Of a DNA stretch of 64,000 bases, positions 49,663 through 58,025 are shown piece by piece; position 1 is the first letter of the stretch, and each line of letters starts with the position of its first letter. Location: the NCBI RefSeq assembly GCF_007290395.2, contig NZ_CP041656.2, positions 682,001-746,000 on the forward strand, read 5' to 3'. The position numbers and the translations under genes were made by a program. The notes below the pieces were generated by a model. The model had not been told where the DNA came from and did no database searches. It saw nothing but the letters and a program-made list of their open reading frames with translations. This DNA comes from Bradyrhizobium cosmicum. Lineage in GTDB: Bacteria; Pseudomonadota; Alphaproteobacteria; Rhizobiales; Xanthobacteraceae.

Positions 49663-51069
49663 ATGCTCCGCCGCGTAGTGCTTCGTTTCGTCCGAAACCG
49701 GAAGGCCAACGTCGCCATCATCTTCGCGCTGATGATGGTGCCCACCATCTTTTTGCTCGGCATGGCGCTCGACTACACGCTGGCCCTGCGCAAGCGGGAG
49801 CAGCTGAACGCGGCCGCCGACGCGGCCGCGATCGCGGCGGTGAGGCCGGCGATGCTGACGCAGACCGACAACGCGGTCGTCCAGGCCACCGCGACAGCCG
49901 TCTTTGCAGCGAAGGCCAATCTGGCGGGCCTCAAGGCCGCGCCGACACCGACGGTCAATGTCGTCGATTCCGGTCTGCAGCGGACCATTACGGTCTCCTA
50001 CGCCGCCGAGTCCATCAACAATTTCCCGGGAGTTCTCGGCAAGCAGACCTGGCAGATCGCCGGTTCGTCGACGGCGCGAGCGTCAAGCGCGCCCAACATG
50101 AACTTCTATCTGTTGCTGGACGACTCCCCGTCGATGGCGCTTGGTGCGACCCAGGCCGACATCGACAACATGGTCAAGGCCACGAAGAGCCAGCCGTCTT
50201 ACGCGGCGAACTGCGCGTTCGCCTGCCATGAAACCAATCCCAACAACAAGGCTCCAAGCTCTTCGAACAAGGACAACCTCACGGTCGCGCGCGCGAACAA
50301 CATCACGCTGCGCATCGATCTGGTGACCAACGCCGTCAAGCAGTTGCTCGTCGGACCCTGGACATGCCCGCAGTCCGGTGTTTCGGGCGGCGTCATGCAG
50401 TGCATGTCGGCCATCAACAACACCACCTACAAGGCCGGCATCTACACCTTCGACTACAAGCTGAACACGATCCAGACGCTGACCACCCCGACCACCGCCG
50501 GAACGAAGATTTCGAACATTCAGCTGATGACGGTCGATCACCAGAACTGTGTCATTGCCGGCAGTTGCAACACCGACTACGGCTCGGACATTGCGGGCGG
50601 GCTGTCGGGTGTGAATGCCATCATGCCGCTGCCGGGCACCGGCACCAATCAGGCGGGCGATACCCCCCAAGAGGTGGTCTTCCTCGTCACCGACGGGGTG
50701 GAAGACAAGCTCATCGCGAAGTCGGCGAGCTGCGACCCGAACGCCACCTATCCGCTTCCGGCCGCCGGCTCGCAGGTGCGATGCCAGCAGCCGCTCGACA
50801 ACGCGATCTGCACCACCATCAAGAACCGGGGCATCCGCATCGCGATCCTCTACACCGAGTATCTGCAATTGCCGAGCGACAGCTGGTACACGAGCCGCAT
50901 CTCGCAGTTCAACAATCCGAGCTCGTCTACGGGGGCGATCGCACAGAAACTGCAGGCTTGCGCGTCGCCCGGTCTGTACGCGGGCGTTCAGACCGGCGGC
51001 GACATTTCCACGGCGCTGACCAACCTCTTCATCAAGGTTGCGTCAAGCACAGCCAGTCTCATGCAGTAG
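49663..51069 (+). CDS. TadG-like protein with von Willebrand A domain
   Basis: Protein of 468 residues, started at MLRRVVLRFV with GAAGG 5 bases ahead. One membrane segment at 15-38 (ANVAIIFALMMVPTIFLLGM) is followed by the TadE/G motif LRKREQLNAAADAAAIAAV. A vWA-like domain starts at FYLLLDDSPSMALG with the metal-site residues Asp153, Ser155 and Ser157, and continues to VVFLVTDGVEDK and GIRIAILYTEY. Several Cys lie in the domain. Tad pilus systems use such proteins for surface adhesion. It is first of three genes with two TadE-like genes following closely (10 and 12 base gaps). Confidence 0.88.
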   Translation: MLRRVVLRFVRNRKANVAIIFALMMVPTIFLLGMALDYTLALRKREQLNAAADAAAIAAVRPAMLTQTDNAVVQATATAVFAAKANLAGLKAAPTPTVNVVDSGLQRTITVSYAAESINNFPGVLGKQTWQIAGSSTARASSAPNMNFYLLLDDSPSMALGATQADIDNMVKATKSQPSYAANCAFACHETNPNNKAPSSSNKDNLTVARANNITLRIDLVTNAVKQLLVGPWTCPQSGVSGGVMQCMSAINNTTYKAGIYTFDYKLNTIQTLTTPTTAGTKISNIQLMTVDHQNCVIAGSCNTDYGSDIAGGLSGVNAIMPLPGTGTNQAGDTPQEVVFLVTDGVEDKLIAKSASCDPNATYPLPAAGSQVRCQQPLDNAICTTIKNRGIRIAILYTEYLQLPSDSWYTSRISQFNNPSSSTGAIAQKLQACASPGLYAGVQTGGDISTALTNLFIKVASSTASLMQ

Positions 51070-51079
51070 GGAAAGCGCC

Positions 51080-51637
51080 ATGACCCCGCCGGACGTCGCA
51101 ACGAAGAAGAGGCGCCGCAATTGCTGCGCCGCCTTTGTTGGCGATGACAAAGGAGCCACGGCTGTCGAATTCGCCCTCGTTGGCGCGCCGTTCCTTGCTC
51201 TCATGATCGCGGTCATTCAGACGTTTCTCGTCTTCTTTGCCCAGCAGACGCTCGAAACAGTGACGCGCCAATCGGCTCGCCTGGTTCTGACCGGGCAGGT
51301 GCAGGCCCAGCAGATGACGCAGGCCGTGTTCAAGCAGAAGGTCTGCGATCAGGTCGTGATATTCTTCACCTGCAGTGGCCTGATGGTCGACATGCAGGTC
51401 GCCAATGCGTGGTCTTCGGCGAACACGGCCACACCCACATTGACGTTCGACAGCAAGGGCGCCGTCTCGAATGTCTGGCAGTACAATCCCGGAAATGCCG
51501 GCGACATCGTCGTTCTCCGCGTGATGTACGTATGGCCGGTCGTCCTGGGGCCGCTTGGTTTCAATCTCTCAAATCTTTCGAACGGCAACCGGCTCATCAT
51601 GTCGTCGGCCGCTTTCCAGAATGAACCGGGTTCTTAG
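51080..51637 (+). CDS. TadE/TadG-family pilus assembly protein
   Basis: Protein of 185 residues with a charged N-terminus, the TadE motif DDKGATAVEFALVGAPFLAL (about 22-41; Glu after Val as in pseudopilins), and a hydrophobic segment through residue 55. The mature part carries QTLETVTRQSARLVLTGQV and later LNLSNLSNG-like Ser/Asn stretches. ATG at 51080 follows TAGGGAAAG. The pseudopilin is expected to be processed by a prepilin peptidase and to sit in the inner membrane with its mature end outside. Second gene of the three-gene run. Confidence 0.85.
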   Translation: MTPPDVATKKRRRNCCAAFVGDDKGATAVEFALVGAPFLALMIAVIQTFLVFFAQQTLETVTRQSARLVLTGQVQAQQMTQAVFKQKVCDQVVIFFTCSGLMVDMQVANAWSSANTATPTLTFDSKGAVSNVWQYNPGNAGDIVVLRVMYVWPVVLGPLGFNLSNLSNGNRLIMSSAAFQNEPGS

Positions 51638-51649
51638 AAGGAGCTTGTC

Positions 51650-52309
51650 ATGATCGCCCGCATGAGGTCTCGCGCGCGGCACCTGTGGACCGATGCCAGG
51701 GGCGTTGCCGCGACGGAGTTCGCCATCATCAGTCCGTTCTTGCTGTTGCTCTACGTCGGCGGCGTCGAGCTCGGCAACGGATTGTCCATGAACGTCAAGG
51801 TCACGGCAACCGCGCGCAGTGTCGCCGACATGGTGTCGCAAAACACGCAGGTCACGTCGAGCCAGATGGACAGCATTCTTGCGGCTTCGTCGGCCATCAT
51901 GGCCCCGTACGCCGTCACGAGTGGCGGCGCCTCCCTGATAACCATCACGGTTTCCGAGGTCTCGACCGACAGCTCCGGCAAGGCGACGGTTCAATGGAGC
52001 AAGTCGACCAGCTCGTCGGGAGCGCGAGCCATCGGTCAGCAGATGACATTGTCGTCATATACGGCGCCGGACTCGAAAAATCCGAGCAATGCGAATATCT
52101 CGCTCATTCTGAGCGAGGTGTCCTATGACTACACGCCCAATCTCGGCTTCGCGGTCAGCGGCACCATCAAGCTGACCGACAGCTATTATCTGTTCCCGCG
52201 CTGCTCGACGAACAGCCCGGCCACGTCGAGCTTCCCGTATTATGACGTGAAGTACCCGGCAGCGGCGACGTGCACATGCATCCAGCATCTGCAGCAGAAG
52301 ACCTGCTAG
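51650..52309 (+). CDS. TadE/TadG-family pilus assembly protein, second copy
   Basis: Protein of 219 residues with the TadE signature DARGVAATEFAIISPFLLLL (15-34) and the sequence GNGLSMNVKVTATARSVADM after the membrane segment, typical of TadE. AAGGAG precedes the ATG at 8 bases. The C-terminal half is Ser/Thr-rich and ends with four Cys (RCSTNS, TCTCIQ, KTC). Last gene of the run TadG-vWA, TadE, TadE. The rest of the Tad machinery (TadA-D, CpaA-F) is not in this window. Confidence 0.86.
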   Translation: MIARMRSRARHLWTDARGVAATEFAIISPFLLLLYVGGVELGNGLSMNVKVTATARSVADMVSQNTQVTSSQMDSILAASSAIMAPYAVTSGGASLITITVSEVSTDSSGKATVQWSKSTSSSGARAIGQQMTLSSYTAPDSKNPSNANISLILSEVSYDYTPNLGFAVSGTIKLTDSYYLFPRCSTNSPATSSFPYYDVKYPAAATCTCIQHLQQKTC

Positions 52310-52362
52310 CCTGGTGACGCGAACGCGAACCGCCCTCGGGATCGACCGACGGCGGGCTGCGA

Positions 52363-54387
52363 TCAGAATTCGCCGTGCAGCCGCCCCGAGAACACCGAGA
52401 CCGGTCCGCGGTCGGCGTTGTAGGCGGGATTGACGATGAGCTGGTAGTCGGCGGTGAAGGTCAGCGCCTTGTTCAGCGCGTAGGCGTAGTAGGTCTCCAG
52501 CACGCGTTCCTGCCGGTAGTTGAGCTGGCCGTCGCCGATCAACGGCCCGAGTCCGCCGGCGGCAATGAAGTCGCGATGGTCCCGCGAGAGGCCGTTGATG
52601 GCGCCGGCGATGGCGACGATGTCGTCGGGCCGGCCCCATTTCGCACCCTTCACCGAGACGCCGCCGGACAGGCTGCGGTCGATGTCGGTGAAGGCCATGA
52701 TCTCGTTGCGGCCGTCGTTCCAGCTCCAGCGGCCGAACACGCCGATGTCGTCGGTGACGGCCTGTTCGAGGTTAAACGCGTAGCCGTATTTGAGACGGCC
52801 GCGGCGGGTCTGGGTGATGTTCACGCCAAACGCGGGGTTATCCAACGTCTCGCGATAACTGCCCGCAAAGGCGCTGTTGACGAAGCCGAGCGTGCGCAGC
52901 TTGCCGGGCAGGCCGAACAGCGAATAGCGCGTCTCGAGCTCCATCACATATTCGCCGCGCCGGCCGACATTCGTGTCGAAATTGCTGGAGTTGGACTCCG
53001 CGCCGATCAGGAAGTAGCCGGCGCGCAGCGCCCATTGCTTCTGGTTCAATTCGGCCGTCGCGCCATAGCCGAGGCCGAGCTTGTCGGCCGCATAGTCGAA
53101 CGCGCCGGAGGCCCAGATCGACCAGTTCATGAAATCCTTTCGCGGGTCATGCGCGTAGGAATTGCCGTCGAACACGTCGACCACGGAGAACTTTCCGACC
53201 TGCAAGGTCAGGCGCGAGACATCGACCTTGCTGGCGAGCTGAAGCTGCCCGCTGGCAAGCTCTTCCTGCTCGCCGCCGAAGCCAAACGTCTGGCGCACGA
53301 ACAGCCGCGAGGCGTTGAAGTGCGGATAGGGGAAGCCGGATTTCTGCGCTTCGCCGTTGGGAAAGCCCGCGGCGCCCGTCGTGTTGTTGAAGCCAAATCC
53401 CTGCAGAAGCTCGGGATTGAAATAGACCTCGCCGCCATCCCATAGCCGCGCATTCAGGTAGAGCGAGTTGCTCCAGGTCTGCTGGAAATCCGGCGACGGG
53501 AGCAGGCTGTTCGGCCCGGTATAGGGCGCGCGGAACGCCGGGTAGCCTTGTCCCAGCACGGTCGACTGGCCGTGGATCTCCCAGCGGCTCGACTCGGTGT
53601 CCGTGACGTCCGACTTCGGATTGTAGGTCGGTATTCCCGGCCAGTCGATCTTGCGATTGAGGCCGATGCGCAGGCTATGGAAATCCATCGACGACGAATA
53701 TTGCGCGCCCGATGGGAAGCTGACGTCGGCGTTCTCGAACTTGCTGTAGAGATATTCGAGCCGCGCGCTCCAGTGCGGCGCGAAGGCATATTCGACGCCG
53801 CCGCCGGCAGTCCAGCCGAACCGCGTGTTCAACACCTTCTCTTCATTGCCGCCTGTCGGCGTCGCGAGGAAGCGCTCGCCGGCAAACGCGGCGCCGCCGG
53901 TGCCGTAGACCAGCCAGTTGCCGGTGGCGTAGCCGAGGCGCGCGCGCAGGCTCGCGACATAGTCCCAGCGCTCCTCCACGCTCGACAGCGCGGTCGCCGC
54001 CGATGACACGACGTGATTGGAGGGCAGATAGTTCGGAAACGAGATGTCGCCTTCGACGCCGAGCAGCAGCCCCGAATTGAGGCGCCAGTTGTAGCCGGCC
54101 TGGACGCCGCCGGTCGCTCCGGTGAAAACATGGTTGTCGGTTGCGAGCGTGGGATCGGTCAGCGTCGCGGAGGATGTGCCCCGGGTGAAACCGGTGTGCG
54201 CGCCGATATAGAGGCCGGTCCAGTCATAGACCGCTTTCAGCGCGGGCGCCTTCAGCGGCAGATCGGCCGCGCGGCCGGCGGCGGGAAAAGCCAGCACGCC
54301 CGAGGCGATTGCCGCGGCCGTTCGCAAATACCGATGTCGAAGCCCCCTCAACGTCAAAACGCACGCCCCCAAAACGCGAATATCCAC
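52363..54387 (-). CDS. Outer-membrane protein: Omp25-type barrel fused to an OprB-like porin
   Basis: Large outer-membrane protein of 674 residues with a GTG start and signal peptide (ASGVLAFPAAGRAADLP). Residues about 45-255 form an Omp25/OmpA-like eight-strand barrel (YDWTGLYIGAHTGFTRG, AGYNWRLNSGLLLGVEGDIS, FGWTAGGGVEYAFAPHWSAR, LRIGLNRKIDWPG). From about 275 the sequence is an OprB-type carbohydrate porin (WEIHGQSTVLGQGYPAFRAP, FFNPE-type strands, FDRSLSGGVSVKG, and the end LTFTADYQLIVNPAYNADRG). The ending GRLHGEF has the usual C-terminal Phe of outer-membrane proteins. The porin part is expected to be selective for sugars. A single gene. Confidence 0.9.
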   Translation of the reverse strand: MDIRVLGACVLTLRGLRHRYLRTAAAIASGVLAFPAAGRAADLPLKAPALKAVYDWTGLYIGAHTGFTRGTSSATLTDPTLATDNHVFTGATGGVQAGYNWRLNSGLLLGVEGDISFPNYLPSNHVVSSAATALSSVEERWDYVASLRARLGYATGNWLVYGTGGAAFAGERFLATPTGGNEEKVLNTRFGWTAGGGVEYAFAPHWSARLEYLYSKFENADVSFPSGAQYSSSMDFHSLRIGLNRKIDWPGIPTYNPKSDVTDTESSRWEIHGQSTVLGQGYPAFRAPYTGPNSLLPSPDFQQTWSNSLYLNARLWDGGEVYFNPELLQGFGFNNTTGAAGFPNGEAQKSGFPYPHFNASRLFVRQTFGFGGEQEELASGQLQLASKVDVSRLTLQVGKFSVVDVFDGNSYAHDPRKDFMNWSIWASGAFDYAADKLGLGYGATAELNQKQWALRAGYFLIGAESNSSNFDTNVGRRGEYVMELETRYSLFGLPGKLRTLGFVNSAFAGSYRETLDNPAFGVNITQTRRGRLKYGYAFNLEQAVTDDIGVFGRWSWNDGRNEIMAFTDIDRSLSGGVSVKGAKWGRPDDIVAIAGAINGLSRDHRDFIAAGGLGPLIGDGQLNYRQERVLETYYAYALNKALTFTADYQLIVNPAYNADRGPVSVFSGRLHGEF

Positions 54388-54721
54388 GCCCCGCTATCCC
54401 TGCCGATTCGCCGCGGCCCTGTCATCAAGTCTCGGGTGCTCACGCGATCGGACGAGATGATTCCGATTCGGTGTGATTTCTTCCCAAGTCCCTAGGCTCG
54501 TTACCGACTTTATTGCGATTAATTCGCAGTAGCAACTAGAGCGAATTGCCGCAAGAGATGGTTGGCATCGCTGTGTGACGGGACTGCAACAGATTCCCGG
54601 TGCCCAAATGAATGACCCCGCCCGGGGGGACAGCCGGGCGGGGTCGGGGGCGCGACACGGGGTGGATGAGGCGCCCGTGTCGGACGCGGGATCCACGTGA
54701 GATCGGCCTCAGGTATCTGAA
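54388..54721. other. Intergenic region between porin and small exported protein genes
   Basis: This 334-base region holds the upstream region of the porin gene and the hairpin at 54614-54645. No credible open frame, RNA gene or promoter box was seen in the rest. Confidence 0.5.
54614..54645 (-). terminator. Strong GC-rich hairpin
   Basis: GACCCCGCCCGG and CCGGGCGGGGTC are perfect 12-base arms around an 8-base loop. It lies 77 bases after the stop of the small exported protein gene (minus strand) and probably ends that transcript. There is no T run. Confidence 0.55.
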
Positions 54722-54982
54722 TCAGTAGCAGGTGCGAACGCGGCCAACGTACTGGCCGAAGGCGTTGTACTGGGCGACCCAGCCGCAGCGGTGGTAGCCG
54801 TAATAGGGGTCGTTGGTGGCGGCGATCGCGGAGCCGACCACTGCGGCGGTGGCGATGCCGGCGCCGACACCCCAGACCCAGCCGGGCGGCTTGGCTTGAG
54901 CCTGCGAGGTGGTGGACACCATGGTGCCGGTGACGGCGAGGGTGGCGAGAGCGACGGCGGCAATCCTGGTCTTGATCGACAT
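54722..54982 (-). CDS. Small exported protein with one hydrophobic segment
   Basis: An 86-residue protein started at MSIKTRIAAVALATLAVTG, with GGAG 8 bases before the ATG; the longer frame adds 35 unlike residues. The signal peptide ends near TSQAQA. A hydrophobic Gly/Ala segment follows (GWVWGVGAGIATAAVVGSAI), then a Tyr/Cys-rich end (YYGYHRCGWVAQYNAFGQYV and RVRTCY). Such small proteins are common in the genus and unstudied. It may be a membrane-anchored envelope protein. Confidence 0.75.
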   Translation of the reverse strand: MSIKTRIAAVALATLAVTGTMVSTTSQAQAKPPGWVWGVGAGIATAAVVGSAIAATNDPYYGYHRCGWVAQYNAFGQYVGRVRTCY

Positions 54983-55121
54983 TTGAAACTCCATCCGGGT
55001 TGAGGCGGTCCGTTGTGGTCCGCATGCCCAGTTGGACGGAGGCTCCTCGCGTCCGGTTCGAAAGCCGCCAACGTGGCTCCGAAGCAAGGCCCTTTCCTCA
55101 ACAGTTACAGAGAGATGCAGA

Positions 55122-55928
55122 CTAACCGAGGGGGCCTTTGGCGAGCCTGTTCACGTCGAAGTTATCGACCTCGGCCAGCAACTCGCAGAAGGCCGTCGCG
55201 CCCTGATCGATGAGCTGCTCGCCCTTCGCAGCCACGGCCAGCGTCGCATTGCCGACCGCACCGCTGGCGTTGAGATCCTGCGTCTGCCAGGCGAACGGCG
55301 CCGGCCGCTGCGTCGACAGCCAGCGATACTGCTTCTCCAGCGCGATGCTGCTTGCGGGAAAATCCGCAACGGCGTCGCTGCGCACCTGATCGGGATAGCG
55401 CGCCAGCATGATCGAGGTTTCGACCGCGCCGCCGTGAATGCCATGGCGGACTTCATCGGCCGGGAACAATGTGTCCGCGCCTGATAGCCGCGACCACGAG
55501 GTCGTGACCACGAACAGCTTTTGGTGTGCACGCAGATCCTGCGCGATCAGCATCATTGCCGCGCTGTTGCCGCCATGGCTGGTGATGATAACGAGCTTCT
55601 TCACTCCGCGCCGCGCGATGTCCTCGCCGATCCCGGTCCATCGCTTCAACGCGACGTCGGTCGGCAGCGTCTGCGTGCCCGGATAGTCGATATGCTCGGT
55701 GGAAATCCCGATGGGTTCAACGGGCAGGAACGTCGCCGGAACGCTCGCGGGCAAAAGCTCGCGCACGCGCGCCAGATAGGCGTCCGCGATCAGCACGTCG
55801 GTGGTAACAGGCAGATGCGGGCCGTGCTGCTCGGTCGCCGCCAGCGGCAGCACCGCGATCCAGCGCGAAACCTCGGTGGGCGCAGCATCGGCCCAGCCAA
55901 TCTCGGTCCAGTCGCGGGGAGGCGTCAT
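55122..55928 (-). CDS. Creatininase family protein
   Basis: Metal-dependent amidohydrolase of the creatininase fold, 268 residues from the ATG at 55928 (a TTG one codon earlier is also open). The metal-binding motif is VLPLAATEQHGPHLPVTTD (Glu and His ligands), then the Asp of DVLIADAY, and GVKKLVIITSHGGNSAAM with His is the second metal site; HGGAVETSIML supplies a Glu. Family members hydrolyse creatinine, cyclic amides or formamides. Next to a divergent NitT/TauT-type transporter, it could process the imported compound. No closer call is possible. Confidence 0.88.
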   Translation of the reverse strand: MTPPRDWTEIGWADAAPTEVSRWIAVLPLAATEQHGPHLPVTTDVLIADAYLARVRELLPASVPATFLPVEPIGISTEHIDYPGTQTLPTDVALKRWTGIGEDIARRGVKKLVIITSHGGNSAAMMLIAQDLRAHQKLFVVTTSWSRLSGADTLFPADEVRHGIHGGAVETSIMLARYPDQVRSDAVADFPASSIALEKQYRWLSTQRPAPFAWQTQDLNASGAVGNATLAVAAKGEQLIDQGATAFCELLAEVDNFDVNRLAKGPLG

Positions 55929-55967
55929 CAAGGTTTCTTTGCCCGAATTTGTCGCGTAATTTGGGGT

Positions 55968-56008
55968 TATCAGGGGACGCGGGCCAGGCCGGCTCGCGTC
56001 CCCTGATA
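55968..56008. repeat. Inverted repeat TATCAGGGGACGCG between creatininase and ABC genes
   Basis: Perfect arms TATCAGGGGACGCG (55968-55981) and CGCGTCCCCTGATA (55995-56008) around a 13-base centre. It is located in the divergent promoter region, about 40 bases from the creatininase start and 60 from the binding-protein start. It could be an operator for both genes or a transcript-ending hairpin. Confidence 0.65.
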
Positions 56009-56067
56009 TCTTACGGTTCTATCGCGTTGGTTTGGTGTCGGCTAGAAGCGATCGACGGAGTGCCATC

Positions 56068-57090
56068 ATGAGCCCCTCTCATCTGCGGCGTGCGTTAACG
56101 GCGGGCTTGTTGGCCGCTTTGGTCTCGACGGTCCCGGCGCGTGCCGAGACGCTGGACAAGGTCACCTTCGGCACCAACTGGGTCGCCGAGGCCGAGCATG
56201 GCGGCTTCTTCCAGGCCGCCGCCGACGGCACCTACAAGAAATACGGGCTCGACGTCACCATCATCCCCGGCGGCCCCAACGAAAACAACCGGATGCTGCT
56301 GGTCGCCGGCAAGATCGATTTCTTCATGGCTGCGAACACGCTGATGTCGTTCGACGCGGTCGCCAACAACGTTCCTGTCGTGACGATCGCCGCGATCTTC
56401 CAGAAAGACCCGCAGGTGATGCTGACGCAGCCGGACGCCAAGGTCGCCAAGATCGAGGACCTCAAGCCGCTGACGCTGTTCGTCTCCAAGGAGGGCATGA
56501 CCAGTTACTTCCAGTGGCTGAAATCGGAATACGGTTTCAGCGAGAAGAACGTCCGTCCCTACAATTTCAACCCGCAGCCCTTCATCGCCAATCCCAAGAG
56601 CGCGATGCAGGGCTACGTCACATCGGAGCCCTTCGCGGTCGAGAAGGCCGCCGGCTTTAAGCCCAACGTGCTGCTGCTTGCCGATTCCGGCTTCAACACC
56701 TATTCGACCCTGATCGAGACCCGCCGCGACATCGCCGAGAAGAAGCCGGATCTGGTGCAGCGCTTCGTCGATGCCTCCATGGTCGGCTGGTACAATTACA
56801 TCTACGGCGACAATTCGGCCGGCAATGCCATGATCAAGAAGCTCAATCCGGAAATGACCGACGAGCTGCTCGCCTATTCGGTTGCGAAGATGAAGGAGTA
56901 CGGCATCGTCGATTCCGGCGACAGCATCAAAGACGGCATCGGCGCGATGAGCGACGATCGCTACACCTCCTTCTTCAACAAGATGGTGAAGGCCGGCGTC
57001 GTGAAGCCCGATCTCGACTTCCGGAAGTCCTACACTCTGCGCTTCGTCAACAAGGGCGTCGGCGTCGAGCTACGCCCGAGCAAGCCGTAA
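56068..57090 (+). CDS. ABC transporter substrate-binding protein (NMT1/THI5-like)
   Basis: Periplasmic binding protein of 340 residues starting at MSPSHLRRALTAG, signal peptide ending near VPARA. The fold is clear from VTFGTNWVAEAEHGGFFQAA, KKYGLDVTIIPGGPNENNRM, GKIDFFMAANTLMSFDAVAN and KSAMQGYVTSEPFAVEKAAG. Relatives bind thiamine precursors, riboflavin or aromatic acids. ATPase and permease genes follow after a palindromic repeat, forming a full importer. The neighbour creatininase and the dehydrogenase at the operon end hint at a nitrogen-containing or 2-oxo-acid substrate (inference). Confidence 0.9.
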   Translation: MSPSHLRRALTAGLLAALVSTVPARAETLDKVTFGTNWVAEAEHGGFFQAAADGTYKKYGLDVTIIPGGPNENNRMLLVAGKIDFFMAANTLMSFDAVANNVPVVTIAAIFQKDPQVMLTQPDAKVAKIEDLKPLTLFVSKEGMTSYFQWLKSEYGFSEKNVRPYNFNPQPFIANPKSAMQGYVTSEPFAVEKAAGFKPNVLLLADSGFNTYSTLIETRRDIAEKKPDLVQRFVDASMVGWYNYIYGDNSAGNAMIKKLNPEMTDELLAYSVAKMKEYGIVDSGDSIKDGIGAMSDDRYTSFFNKMVKAGVVKPDLDFRKSYTLRFVNKGVGVELRPSKP

Positions 57091-57129
57091 CGCATGCTGA
57101 GACTGGATCAAGGTGTGGCGGCGTCGCTT

Positions 57130-57152
57130 ACCTCTCCCCGTCGGGGAGAGGT
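57130..57152. repeat. Palindrome between binding-protein and ATPase genes
   Basis: ACCTCTCCCCG and CGGGGAGAGGT are perfect 11-base arms with a single base between. It is the second case in this window of a palindrome located between the binding protein and ATPase genes of an ABC operon (first at 31526). Confidence 0.85.
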
Positions 57153-57194
57153 GTGGCGCGCGACTCGGTCCCTCCACATCACGATCAGCGACCA

Positions 57195-58025
57195 ATGGTA
57201 GAGAGCAAAACTTCGTCCGGGGTCGAGGCTAGCCTGACGGCCTTGGCCGTCAGTCTGCGCGGCGTGACGAAGACCTATGACAATGGCGTCATGGCGCTTG
57301 GTCCGCTCGATCTCGCCGTGCGCAAGGGCGAGTTCATCTCGCTGCTCGGGCCCTCCGGCTGCGGCAAGTCGACAGCGCTGCGCCTGATTGCCGGGCTCGG
57401 CGCGCCGTCGTCCGGCATCGTGCGGGTGTCGCGCCATGATGGCGAAGCGCAGCCAGGTCGTGTTCAACCAGGTCATGGCATCGGCTTCGTGTTCCAGGAG
57501 CCGACCCTGATGCCCTGGACCAGCGTGCGCGAAAACGTCAGGCTGCCCTTGAGGCTCGCGCGCGTGCCGAAGGCCGAAGCTCTCGCGCGTGCCGATGCGG
57601 CGCTGGCAAGCGTCGGGCTCGCCGATTTCGCCGAAGCGTTCCCGCGCGAGCTCTCCGGCGGCATGAAGATGCGGGTGTCGCTGGCGCGTGCGCTCGTCAC
57701 CGACCCCGATATCCTTCTGATGGATGAGCCGTTCGCCGCGCTCGACGAGATCACGCGCTTTCGCCTCAACAACGATTTGCTCGCGCTGTGGCGCAGCCTT
57801 GGCAAGACCGTCGTCTTCGTCACCCATTCTGTGTTCGAATCCGTCTACCTGTCGCAGCGCGTGGTGGTCATGACGGCGCGGCCCGGCCGCATCCAGGCCG
57901 ACATCCGCATCGAGACCGTCGAGCCGCGCGGAGAGGAGTTTCGCACCTCGACCGCCTATTCCGACTATTGCCGCCGCGTGTCGGCCGCGCTGGCGCCGTC
58001 CTATGCGGGGCAGTCGACGCTATGA
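57195..58025 (+). CDS. ABC transporter ATP-binding protein (NitT/TauT type)
   Basis: ATPase of 276 residues, started at MVESKTSSG; an upstream in-frame start at 57153 would add 14 residues next to the palindrome. Walker A is GPSGCGKST (about 55-63), the Q-loop is FVFQEPTLMPW, the signature is LSGGMKMRVSLARALV, Walker B is ILLMDEPFAALDE and the H-loop is VFVTHSVFESVYLSQR. It couples to the permease gene by a 4-base overlap (ATGA at the end). It belongs to the sulfonate/thiamine-precursor importer branch. Confidence 0.92.
   Translation: MVESKTSSGVEASLTALAVSLRGVTKTYDNGVMALGPLDLAVRKGEFISLLGPSGCGKSTALRLIAGLGAPSSGIVRVSRHDGEAQPGRVQPGHGIGFVFQEPTLMPWTSVRENVRLPLRLARVPKAEALARADAALASVGLADFAEAFPRELSGGMKMRVSLARALVTDPDILLMDEPFAALDEITRFRLNNDLLALWRSLGKTVVFVTHSVFESVYLSQRVVVMTARPGRIQADIRIETVEPRGEEFRTSTAYSDYCRRVSAALAPSYAGQSTL

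Noticed and set aside
55032-55484. Plus-strand frame of 150 codons opposite the creatininase gene
   Set aside because: It is antisense to a gene with intact metal-binding motifs and has no family features.
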